64,000 nt of DNA from Palaemon carinicauda (Eukaryota; Arthropoda; Malacostraca; Decapoda; Palaemonidae): the NCBI RefSeq assembly GCF_036898095.1, contig NC_090744.1, positions 12,239,291 to 12,303,290 of the forward strand. The letters are read 5' to 3'. The number at the start of each line of letters is the position of its first letter. Position 1 is the stretch's first letter. A model generated the notes under the pieces. It had not been told where the DNA came from, searched no databases, and saw only the letters and a program-made list of their open reading frames with translations. Shown piece by piece: positions 23,992 through 33,782 of the stretch. Both the position numbers and the translations under genes were made by a program.

Positions 23992-23992
23992 T
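23766..23992 (+). repeat. repeat R1 3' portion with (AAT)n tail
   Basis: It continues the R1 copy that began at 22655. It contains 'ttaaaatattttatttttcc', the uninterrupted version of the site hit by DIRS-A, and ends with about 16 AAT units (23943-23991). Confidence 0.85.
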
Positions 23993-24904
23993 AGTTTGAA
24001 CAGCAGCTGTGAATCCCAACAGCGTTGCAAACCATCTGCTACTAAATTACAATAAAGAAAGAAGATATTGAAAAAAAATGAAAACTGAAAGGAAAGAAAT
24101 CATTCAGAGAAGTTATGAGATCTTTTTCCTTTTCACCGTGAAGGAACTTCAAAGAAGGTTTTGCCAAACAAATCCTTTAGTTAAATTCATTCTTATTAGG
24201 AAAGTCAAGATGAGCTCCATATTTTTCTTATTTCTGTACCTCCTAAAATAATATAGGCCTTGCTTTTGCTTTTAGCATTTTACTTCGACTTGACCCGGGC
24301 TGATGGTGCTGAATCATATCTGCCTCAAAGTTACTGAGCTGCTGCTGTTATTATTATTAATAGCTAAGCTACACCCCTACTTTGAAAAGCAGGATGCTAT
24401 AAGACCAACATGCACACATTGATCAGTGCATATATTTTCGTTTTTCTCTGTTATTGGCTCATATGAGTTTTCAGTAGTCAATATATTAAAGTATGTCTTC
24501 TGCGATCTCATTTATGGCGGTATCTCGGAAATTGTTGTTATGCTTTGGTATGTGATCTCAGTATTTTGAATAGGTAAAAAGAAAAATAAAGAATATTAGA
24601 AAATCTAATGGTTCTTGCTTCGCCATGCGCTCACTTTGCTCGCGAAAGAGTAAAAACATCAAGCTCCGTATGTACTGGCAAGCGGTAATGTTCAGCTGCA
24701 CACGCTAACATCAATGATTGATTATTATTTCTTAGATAATTATTTCCGCTATATATATATATTTTTTTTTAGAAAATTTAATGGTTCTTGCTTTGTCATG
24801 AAGTGAAATGTGAAAACTACTATCAGATGAGACTGCATACCAAAACAAAAGCATGACTTTGAGATCGCATACCAAAACAGCAGCCAATTTTCTTTACATT
24901 TACT
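23993..24904. other. mostly unassigned, with an R1 scrap
   Basis: A short minus-sense R1 end lies at about 24345-24402. The rest is AT-rich and carries no gene that can be supported. Confidence 0.4.
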
Positions 24905-25030
24905 TTAAGGGCTGCTTTTCTGGTCCTATGCTGCAGGGGAACCCAACTCTCTACAGGACCTTCACAGACATTTTATCATTTACAGTCCAAGGCATTCAGT
25001 AATTCACAGTTTGGAAATGTGTGACCCACA
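24905..25030 (-). repeat. solo LINE 3'-tail repeat (type L)
   Basis: It shares 'ggctgcttttctggtcc', 'caggggaaccc' and 'tctacaggacc' with the 3' end of the minus-strand LINE (47890-48020). Related copies are at 42455-42600 and 33050-33190. Probably a severely 5'-truncated copy or a SINE using that tail. Confidence 0.6.
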
Positions 25031-25059
25031 TTATTGTTATTATTATTCTTATTTTTATT

Positions 25060-25203
25060 CTTGTTTTTACTAGCTAAGCTACAACCCTACTTGGAAAAGC
25101 AAGATTCCATAAGCCCAAGGGCTCCAACAGGGAAAAATAACCCAGTGAGGAAAGGAAATTAGGAAATACGACATGAGACGTTATGAACAATTGAAATAAA
25201 GTA
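25060..25203 (-). repeat. repeat R1, portion left of DIRS-B
   Basis: Minus-sense R1 ('ctacaaccctacttgg', 'gtgaggaaaggaaattagg') up to the DIRS-B boundary. It continues after the element at 31926-31985 ('aacattaacattaaaaca'). Confidence 0.8.
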
Positions 25204-25499
25204 TTTTCAATATTAAACTTACCCGATAATCATGTAGCTGTCAACTCCGTTGCCCGACAGAATTCTACGGGAGGGATACGCCAGCTATCACTATACTAGA
25301 AGGGGGTGTACTCACAAGCGCCACCTGTGGCCAGGTACTACAGTACTTGTTGTTGACGCCACCTCACTTTTTCCTCTGTCGTGCTTCCGGCAAGACGTTC
25401 TTGGATACGCTTATGATTTTGGAGTATTGTTCACGGTTTGGTGAAGTATTTCTCTAAAATTTGCAGCTATTCGCTATACTGGAAACTTCTATATTAGCT

Positions 25500-26151
25500 T
25501 AGTTAGCTTTTGGAATTAATTTGATTAATTATGGTGACGAAGAGAGTATGAACTCTCTTTCACCTTTAAATGGCCGACCCTTCCCTTAGACGGAAGTGTT
25601 GGTGTCTAAGAGAGTATAGACTCTCTTTCTTAATTTTGCTTAACAAAAGTTATAGATTTATTTTATATCTCTCCGCCTTTTATAGGCCTCTTCGATTAAC
25701 TTCCTTTTATTATAAACTTATTAAAATTAATTTTTATATTTGTTTATATTCGACCTTTCCTAATAGTAGGCGGTCTTTTCTTGGTACCGAAGTTAATTAA
25801 CATTGAGCCCGTCATTTCGGTTTTACCTGTTAACATATTATGCTATTTTAATGTTTTTGAAAGAATTTCTTTGATAGTCTCGTACTGTTTTCAAAGTTGA
25901 ACTAACGTTTTGTTTTGTCTCTGCAGTTGTTGACGTTCAGAACGTTCAACTTGCGTTCTATCGTTACGATAGAGAGAGAATTTTCACGGTGTCACGTTGC
26001 AGTAAGAGTAACCGTGTCTAGCGTTTTGTTCATTCTTTCTTAACTTAATGGTTTTAATTCTAATAAAGGAACTTTTCATTTTGGGAAATATTTTCCTTTA
26101 ACAATAATATGTTTTAACGATATATATGATTGGGCTCTTCTCTCAGGTTCT

Positions 26152-26220
<69 letters not shown>

Positions 26221-26580
26221 CGTAGGGAGAAAGAGGAGGATAAACGTTTCGTTCAAGCGAGTAACGTTGTTATCGTTTTTGCTCTTCTCCCTAGTCTCTT
26301 TAGGGGAAGAAGGTAAACGTTTCTAGAGTTTTTTCTTGTTCTCAAGCTTTATGCGGTGAGAGAATTTAAACGTAGTTTATTTGATCTAGTGTTTAGTCTC
26401 TTTCCAGCCACTGAATTATTTATCTTTCATTATATTTTTCTGTTACATTGTAATTCTGTTTTCGCAATTACTAACTTTTGAGAAAGGATAGAATTGCGTG
26501 TTTCAGGTACAAACCACTTAAAGTTTCGAGTTCAGTGAAATAAGTGCAAACAGAAAATCAAAAGTGATAAGTGATTAGCG
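25500..26580 (+). other. DIRS-B 5' leader
   Basis: Collinear with the DIRS-A leader, with a much longer (GA)n run (about 26155-26213, against about 23 bp in DIRS-A). The run gives an artificial Arg-Glu open frame that should not be read as a gene. Confidence 0.7.
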
Positions 26581-26595
26581 CAAAGTGTCAGTGTT

Positions 26596-27660
26596 GTGCG
26601 TGAGGGTACTTCTGTGCGTGCCAGTCGTCCTCCCAGTCCGGGACCTCTTGCAAGCTCCCAAGCCCAGGGGAGAAGCAATGTCGAAGGGCAAAAGGATTTG
26701 CCAGGCCTTGATCGGCGCACAGAAGTATCCTCGGTGGTTGCGGGCGTGTCTTACAGAGACCGTCACTCCCACCCGCAGACGATTGAGCCCTTATTTTGCT
26801 CGTTTGCAGAAGAAATTTCGGGGAGAAAACGCTGGTCTCAGGTCTCAAGACCTCTTAAACGTAAAGTCCAGACCTATGCCAGACGTACGAAGTTAGAGTT
26901 CTACAACCCGGATGCAGTCATTGGGTTAGCTCTGACTCTCCGCAGTCATCAGGTGACTGCACACCTCCTAAGAGAGGTAAGGTGTTGTCGTAACAGATCT
27001 CATCTTCTGTTAAGGCTTTGCCTCAGCAGACCTTAGCGTCTGCCGACCCCAAGATGACTTTGCTGCAGTCCATGCAGTCACAGCTTGCGGTCTTAATGCG
27101 TGAGTGTCAGGCTGAGAAGGTTACACCTCCTCCGGCGATCGCTCCGCCTGACCGCAGTACTGCCTGCCAGGCGTACGATGTTGAGGCTCCTCAGGATACC
27201 TTACCACGTTCTGAGTTTACTGTTTCCAGTGGTGTGCAGCTCCCTCCGCCTTCCTTAAGGCAACCTCAGCAATGGGAACAGGAAGCTTATACCTTACTTC
27301 CTCCGCTTCCACTTGCAGTTCCACCAGTGAGGCAACACTCTCTTGAGGTACAACAACCTCTCCCATCCATGAGTCAGTCTCCTCAGCTCTCGCTGCAGCG
27401 AGCTCAACCCTCCTCAAGGCAAGCACAACACCTTAGCCTTGCGCCTCAGGAGCCTCAACTCGCGAGACAATTACTGTGTTCTGCGCAGCCACTACCTCAT
27501 CGCTCACAGCTCACACCTCAGGAACCTTAACTCGTTCCTCAGGAACCTGCTACTGCGCATCCGCAACCCTTACAACAAGCGCAACTCTTGAGGCAGCAAC
27601 CTCATGCTATGAGTCAGCCACCTCAACGCATGCATCTGCCACTTTCTCCTCAACTTGAGA
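26596..27660 (+). pseudogene. DIRS-B gag remnant
   Basis: Matches DIRS-C Gag from the 'EGTSVRASRPPSPGPLASSQ' block through the Gln/Pro-rich part. It is split in at least two frames (26596-27036 and 27018-27530), with a TAA in the frame near 27528. It lacks the N-terminal Cys-rich segment. Confidence 0.75.
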
Positions 27661-27955
27661 AATAACAAATGACAATAATAACACCTCATTACTTTCATAA
27701 CTTGCACTTGTAATCATATACATGTATGCCTACACAAACATTATGATAATGGAGGTTATTTGTCTTACTTATATAAAAATATATATGTATTCCTTGCAAT
27801 ATATTTTTAACAATATCGCAAAATATGGCAAAAATATCTTCAAAACAAAAATGAATCATGAGTTATGAATGTAAGGTAAATATTATGTTGATATTAAAAC
27901 CCCATGCAAGCATGCATAAAGCACTCTAGCACTGGTCATGGAATTTCTGAGAAAT
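27661..27955. other. foreign AT-rich block in DIRS-B
   Basis: About 295 bp with no counterpart in DIRS-A or DIRS-C. It starts abruptly after Gag repeats and ends just before the 16-bp minisatellite. It shows no recognised termini and no target duplication. Confidence 0.5.
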
Positions 27956-27959
27956 GTTA

Positions 27960-28290
27960 AATGCCATGCAACACGCTCTGCTTACCTTACAGCATGCTCT
28001 ACATACAGCATGCTCTGCATACAGCATGCTCTGCATACAGCATGCTCTGCATACAACATGCTCTGCATACAGCATGCTCTGCATTCAGCATGCTCTGCAT
28101 ACAACATGCTCTACATACAGCATGCTCTGCATACAGCATGCTCTGCATTCAGCATGCTCTGCATACAACCTGCTCTGCATACAGCATGCTCTGCATTCAG
28201 CATGCTCTGCATACAACATGCTCTACATACAGCATGCTCTGCATACAGCATGCTCTGCATACAACATGCTCTGCATACCTTACCGCATGC
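27960..28290 (+). repeat. 16-bp minisatellite with higher-order pattern
   Basis: About 18 units of CTCTGCATACAGCATG with A/G, A/T and C/A variants. Variants recur in blocks: a four-unit group and a three-unit group are repeated. DIRS-A has about three units at the same place. Because 16 is not divisible by 3, all three plus frames read the same 16-residue peptide cycle and all appear open. These are not protein genes. Confidence 0.93.
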
Positions 28291-28884
28291 TTCTCAGTCA
28301 CACATCTTTGGTTGTTGCCAACTCACTAGACTGTCAAGCAGTTTCATAACGTTGCCTTCTAGTCTGCTGCTTTTGCACCAGTGAAACCCTCACTGAGAGA
28401 ACTTAGCTTTTCTCGGATATGGTCCCTGTAGATGAGAAAGTGCTTTTCTCCCTCCTTCTGATATTCCCTTGAGGACTCTGTCATTTGGAGAGGAGCCTTT
28501 AGCTGCGTAGCCTCCTATGGACTTTTATTTAAGCATAACATGCTTCCAGGGAAGGTAATGGTTCCACTTCAGTCGCTAATCCCGTCTGTTACCACACCTG
28601 CTCCCATAGACCTTGAGCTGTGTTGCAAGACATGCAGTCCAAGCTTAGTCCTTGTTAGAGGATTTTTTTGTTTACGGAGTCAATGTGTCACTGGGAAGAC
28701 GTTCAACAACCAGCAGAAGTGACTTGTTGTGACGCAGTGCGGCAACCTCAGCAACCCGATAAGGAGTTGTCTGTACGACCCAGACAGTCTAGACAGCTTC
28801 GGGTTGTCACTGTACTTCCTCGCTTCCCCATGGTTGACAGTTCACAGACTGTGCAGCAGTACCATGATCTTGTGTCCGGCTCCG

Positions 28885-30060
28885 TCAGACGACTGGCTTT
28901 TAAGAGCTCCCACAAGTCGTCGCTGTCTGGAGATTCTCAAATGGACTATGGATCTGACCAAGGAACTGGGCCTCCTGGTCAATTTTGAGGAGTCTCAGCT
29001 CGTCCCATCCCAGACCATTGTCTCCTTGGGTATGGATCTTCAGAGTCGAGCTTTTCGGGCTTTTCCGTCGGCCCCAAGGATCTTCCAAGCCCTAGAATGC
29101 ATCCAGAGCATGCTGAGAAGGAACCGATGCTCAGTCAGGTAGTGGATGAGTCTAACAGGGACACTTTCATCGCTGGCCCTGTTCATCGTGTTAGGGAGAC
29201 TCCACCTCCCCCCCCTTCAGTATCATCTAGCTGCTCACTGGATAAAGGACATGACGCTAGAGACGGTCTCAGTTCCTGTTTCCGAAGAGAGGAGGTCTTC
29301 TCTCGCGTGGTGTAAGAACAGCTTTCTTCTCAAGGAAGTCTACCTTTGGCTGTTCAGAAACACGACCGCCGTCTCCTCTCGGACGCATCAGACACGGGCT
29401 GGGGTGCGACTTTGGACGGACAAGAATGCTCGGGAACATGGAATCAGGAGCAAAGGACACTTCACATCAATTGCAAGGAGTTGTTGGCGGTTATTCTGGC
29501 CTTGATAAACTTCAAGTCCCTCCAGCTTAACAAAGTGGTGGAGGTGGACTCTGACAACACCACAGCCCTGGCTTACATCTTCAAGCAGGGAGGGACTCTT
29601 TCGTGGAAGTTGTTCTAGATCGCAAGGGACCTCCTCATCTGGTCTAAAGATCGAAAGCTCACGCTGGTAACGAGGTTCATTCAGGGCGGTATGAATGTCA
29701 TGGCAGATCACCTCAGCCGGAAGGGTCAGGTCATCCCCACAGAGTGGACCCTTCTCAAGAATGTTTGCAGCAGACTTTGGGCCCTGTGGGGTCAGCCAAC
29801 CATAGATCTGTTCGCTACCTCGATAACCTAGAGACTCCTGTTGTATTGTTCTCCGATTCCAGACCCAGCAGCAGTTCACGTGGATGCTTTTCTGCTGGAT
29901 TGGTTCCATCTCGACCTGTATGCATTCCCGCCGTTCAAGATTGTCAACAGGGTACTTCAGAAGTTCTCCTCTCGCAAAGGGACACGGCTGACGTTGGTTG
30001 GCTCCGCTCTGGCCCGCGAGAGAATGGTTCTTAGAGGTACTGCAATGGCTGGTCGACATT
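28885..30060 (+). pseudogene. DIRS-B RT C-terminal / RNase H / methyltransferase-like remnant
   Basis: Collinear with the DIRS-A remnant and starting at the same place after the missing YLDD. It shares the stops at 29616-29618 and 29829-29831 with DIRS-A. RNase H blocks 'SDASDTGWGATL' and 'CKELLAV' are visible across frames. Confidence 0.8.
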
Positions 30061-30079
30061 CCCAGGACTCTTCCTCTAG

Positions 30080-31211
30080 GAGTGAACCTTCTAAGTCTAC
30101 CTCACGTAAAGAAGGTACACCCAATCCTCCACGCTCTTCGTCTGACTGCCTTCAGACTTTCGAAAGACTCTCAAGAGCTAGGGGCTTTTCGAAGGAGGCA
30201 GCCAGAGCGATTGCCAAAGCAAGGAGAACATCCACTCTCAGAATCTATCAGTCTCTAGGGGAAGTCTTCCGTAGCTGGTACAAGACCAATGCAGTTTCCT
30301 CAACCAGTACCACTGTAACCCAGATTGCTGACTTCCTGTTATATCTAAGGAAAGTAAGATCCCTTTCAGCTCCTACGATCAAGGGTTACAGAAGTATGTT
30401 GGCAGCGGTTTTCCGCCACAGAGGCTTGGATCTTTCCACCAACAAAGATCTACAGGACCTCCCTAGGTCTTTTGAGACCTCAAAGGAACGTCGGTTGTCC
30501 ACTCCAGGCTGGAATCTAGACGTGGTCCTAAGGTTCCTTATGTCATCAAGATTTGAACCTCTCCAATCAGCCTCTTTTAGGACCTCACATTAAAAACTCT
30601 TTTCCTCGTGTGCTTGACAACAGCTAAAAGAGTAAGTGAGATCCACGCCTTCAGCAGGATCATTGTTTTCACATCTGAAACGGCTACATGTTCCTTGCAG
30701 CTAGGTTCTTGCTAAACGAGCTTCCTTCACGTCCTTGGCCTAAGTCGTTCGAGATCCCAAGCCTGTCCAACTTGGTGGGGAATGAACTGGAGAGAGTACT
30801 TTGCCCAGTTAGAGCTCTTAGGTACTATCTAAAAAGGTCTTAACCTTTACAAGGACAATCAGAAGCCTTATAGTGTGCTATCAAGAAACCTTCTTTTCCA
30901 AATTCTAAGAACTCAGTTTCTTACTATTCAGGCTTCTGATTAGAGAAACACATTCTCATCTGAAGGAAGAAGACCTTGCTTTGCTGAAGGTAAGGACACA
31001 TGAAGTGGGAGCTGTGGCTACTTCAGTGGCCTTCAAACAGAGCCATTCTCTGCAGTGTGTTATGGATGCAACCTATTGGAGAAGCAAGTCAGTGTTCGCA
31101 TCATTCTATCTCAAAGATGTCCAGTCTCTTTACGAGTACTGCTACACCCTGGGACCATTCGTAGCAACGAATGCAGTAGTAGGCGAGGGCTCAGCCACTA
31201 CATTCCCATAA
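30080..31211 (+). pseudogene. DIRS-B tyrosine recombinase, broken
   Basis: Open to 30593, where a one-base loss near 30580 shifts the frame. A TAA at 30841-30843 is shared with DIRS-A. In the last open stretch (30981-31211), the motif is H-E-V-G instead of H-E-V-R: codon 31008-31010 is GGA, so the second catalytic Arg is lost. The nucleophile Tyr ('FASFYL') remains. Confidence 0.82.
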
Positions 31212-31599
31212 TCCCATAACCTTTTAACCTTTCTCTTGAATACTTTTTATGGGTTGTACGGTCGGCTAAGAAGCCTTCCACATCCTTGTTGATTTGGCGG
31301 GTGGTCAATTCTTTCTTGAGAAGCGCCGAGGTTAAAGGTTGTGATGAGGTCCTTTAGTATGGGTTGCAGCCCTGTATACTTTAGCACCTTTGAGTTGATT
31401 CAGCCTTCCAAGAGGAACGCTGCGCTCAGTAAGGAAGACGATCTTATTAAAGGCAGAGTAACGGTTCAAGTCGACTTCCTTACCAGGTACTTATTATTTC
31501 ATTGTTATTGTGGATAACTGATTATATGAAATACGGGATACTTAGCTATCCTTTAGTCTTGTACACTGGTTTTTCACCCACCCCCCTGGGTGTGAATCA

Positions 31600-31690
31600 G
31601 CTACATGATTATCGGGTAAGTTTAATATTGAAAAATGTTATTTTCATTAGTAAAATAAATTTTTGAATATACTTACCCGATAATCATGAT
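31600..31690 (+). repeat. DIRS-B internal complementary region
   Basis: Complement of its own left end (with the AAAC variant) joined through AAAAA to the complement of the right-end extension. Confidence 0.9.
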
Positions 31691-31925
31691 TTAATTGACC
31701 CACCCTTCCTCCCCATAGAGAACCAGTGGACCGAGGAAAAAGTGAGGTGGCGTCAACAACAAGTACTGTAGTACCTGGCCACAGGTGGCGCTTGTGAGTA
31801 CACCCCCTTCTAGTATAGTGATAGCTGGCGTATCCCTCCCGTAGAATTCTGTCGGAGTTGACAGCTACATGATTATCGGGTAAGTATATTCAAAAATTTA
31901 TTTTACTAATGAAAATAACATTTTT

Positions 31926-31985
31926 AAAAACATTAACATTAAAACATTTCATATATAAACTATAAAAAGACATAACATAGAGTAC
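31926..31985 (-). repeat. repeat R1, portion right of DIRS-B
   Basis: 'aacattaacattaaaacatt' and 'tataaactataaaaag' continue the minus-sense R1 copy interrupted at 25203. Confidence 0.75.
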
Positions 31986-32298
31986 TGTATGTTAGTGTAG
32001 GGACGAGTTATGATTAGCATAGATAGCTCAGATATAGCAGAGTTTTTTTTTAACTGCATAATAATGTAATAAAATGAAAATTTCTGAAAATAGGAGTTTT
32101 CCTTAGTTTGACTAAAGCATACTCAGACTTTGTACATTATTAACCTTTACTGTAATGCACAGGTGACAATCAGTACTGTAGTACTACAGGTTTTGACTGT
32201 GTTGATTTAGAGTAGTTGCTGGATTTCAAGCATGCATTATCTGCTTGGGTGCACAATTTGTGGCTAATTAAGAACAAGCAATTTAATTTGGTTGATTG

Positions 32299-32592
32299 GT
32301 AACCCTTTTTGGAAATTTCCAACCCTTAACCCCCAAGGGGTTATTTTTTCCCAGCACATTTTGCAGTATATATTTTTTAAATTGCTCTAACAGCCTTAAT
32401 TTTTGTCATAGAGAGGTCAGTTTGGTCTCATTCTCTTGGAAAATGCCTGAATTTTTTCAAAAAATTATCAAAAATATGAAAAAAAAAATTTATAGCATTT
32501 TTTTTGCAAGGACGTACCAGTGCGTCCATGAGGGGTAAAGGGATGGGTTTTGTGAAACGTACCAGTACGTCCTTTGGGGGTAAAAGGGGTAA
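32299..32592 (-). mobile_element. piggyBac-type MITE, copy 1 (degenerate)
   Basis: The same 300-bp unit as the copies at 41.4, 42.1 and 44.1 kb: terminal 'aacccttttt...' and '...gggggtaaaaggggtaa', with the internal 'accagtacgtcc' motif. The TTAA at the ends has mutated to GGTAA-like sequence. Same orientation as copy 2. Confidence 0.7.
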
Positions 32593-33049
32593 GAAGTACT
32601 GTATTTTAGATACCTGTTTGTAGTGGGTATGGTACATCTTTTAGCAGTCAGTAGATTATTGTAGACATTAGAATGAGGCAAACTGATTGAATTTCATATT
32701 CTGCCTTCGTCTGTTTATTCACTTGTTTTTTTATGGTACCTTTGAACTAATTCTGTTTGGGGTCGCTGTTGCATCCGGTCTTTAGTCCCACCTAATTCTC
32801 ACCCTTCTAATGGATTACTATTCTTCCTTTCTCCCAGCTTGCTGTCTTACCTCTTTGTACTTCATATGGGTCAAGTGTCTTCAATGCAGTTCTTATCCTG
32901 TTTAGGTGTTGTGATCATGCATTGTCCAGCAGCAAATATTCTCACTTCCATTTTTATTGATTTGATGTCTTTCATTTTGACGGAATTGTGATCCTTATTG
33001 TCCTTAACTTCAAATTACTAATTATCCATAAATTTATTTCAATTTTACT
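32593..33049. other. no gene supported
   Basis: AT-rich and without a recognised motif. Confidence 0.4.
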
Positions 33050-33190
33050 TTATTTTAAGGGCTGGTTTCCTGGTCCTATTGCACATGAAACCTTATGCAC
33101 TACAAGAATGTTTGTCATTTACAGTCTTATGTTTTTTAGAATAATACACAGCTTATTCCATGTTTATTGTCAAATCCACATTATTGAAGC
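33050..33190 (-). repeat. LINE 3'-tail repeat (type L), diverged
   Basis: 'tttaagggctggtttcctgg' and following sequence resemble the type L tails at 24905 and 42455. It adjoins the end of the CR1-like LINE. Confidence 0.4.
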
Positions 33191-33402
33191 ACTTTAAAAA
33201 ACAAGAATGTCTTCAGTTTCTTCTTTAAAGTTTTGTCTTCAGGCTTTTGGATGCTTAGTGGAAGCTTGTCATATAGTCTTGGAGCCTCATGTTTGAAAGT
33301 TGTAGATCCTGCTGTAGACATGCATCTTGGCTCCAATAATTTGAAACTATCTTTAACTATTCTTGTGTTTACACGATTCATTGGCTGCACAATATGTAGC
33401 AA
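33181..33402 (-). pseudogene. CR1-like LINE C-terminus (3' part, left of DIRS-C)
   Basis: Minus-strand frame with 'NRVNTRIVKDSFKLLEPRC', 'EAPRLYDKLPLSIQK' and 'LKKKLKTFLFF': the family tail also seen at 2191 and 52614. The upstream part of the same LINE copy lies beyond DIRS-C at 40296-41300, so this LINE was the target of DIRS-C. Confidence 0.8.
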
Positions 33403-33416
33403 TTTTCAATATTAAA

Positions 33417-33575
33417 CTTACCCGATAATCATGTAGCTGTTAACTCCGTTGCCCGACAGAATTCTACGGAAGGGATACGCCAGCGATCACTATACTAGAA
33501 GGGGGTGTACTCACCAGCGCCACCTGTGGCCAGGTACTGCAGTACTTCTTGTTGACACCACCTCAATTTTTCCTC
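33417..33575 (+). repeat. DIRS-C left inverted terminal repeat
   Basis: Complement of 40096-40254. It begins CTTACCCGATAATC and ends in CAATTTTTCCTC. The 10 bp outside (33407-33416) are unique to the left end. Confidence 0.92.
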
Positions 33576-33782
33576 TGTCGTGCTTCCGGCAAGACGTTCA
33601 TGGATACGCTTATAATTTTGGAGTCTTGTTCACGGTTTTTGGTGAAGTATTGCTCTAAGATTTCAGCTTTCGCTATACTGGAAACTTTTCTATTAGCTTA
33701 GATAGCTTTTATTTGATTTGATTAATGGTTAACGATCTTTTGCTTTATTTGGAATCCCCCTTGACTAGCTCTTTGATTCAAG

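Larger units (their letters stand above)
25204..31925 (+). mobile_element. DIRS-B: defective DIRS1-like retrotransposon
   Basis: Same organisation as DIRS-A: inverted repeats (25218-25376 and 31733-31884), an internal complementary region at 31600-31690, T runs at both edges (T4 left, T5 right), and the 1-kb leader in place of the Gag start. The right inverted repeat lacks about 7-8 bp present in the left one. The element has an expanded 16-bp minisatellite and a foreign AT-rich block of about 300 bp. The recombinase has lost its second catalytic Arg. Confidence 0.93.

Noticed and set aside
26126..26326. Open frame with an Arg-Glu repeat
   Set aside because: Translation of a (GA)n run in the DIRS-B leader.
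27938..28384. Three overlapping plus-strand open frames of 120-150 codons
   Set aside because: All read the same 16-bp minisatellite and have no start context or homology.
29388..30059. 223-codon minus-strand open frame
   Set aside because: Antisense of DIRS-B RNase H and methyltransferase-like sequence; no motif.
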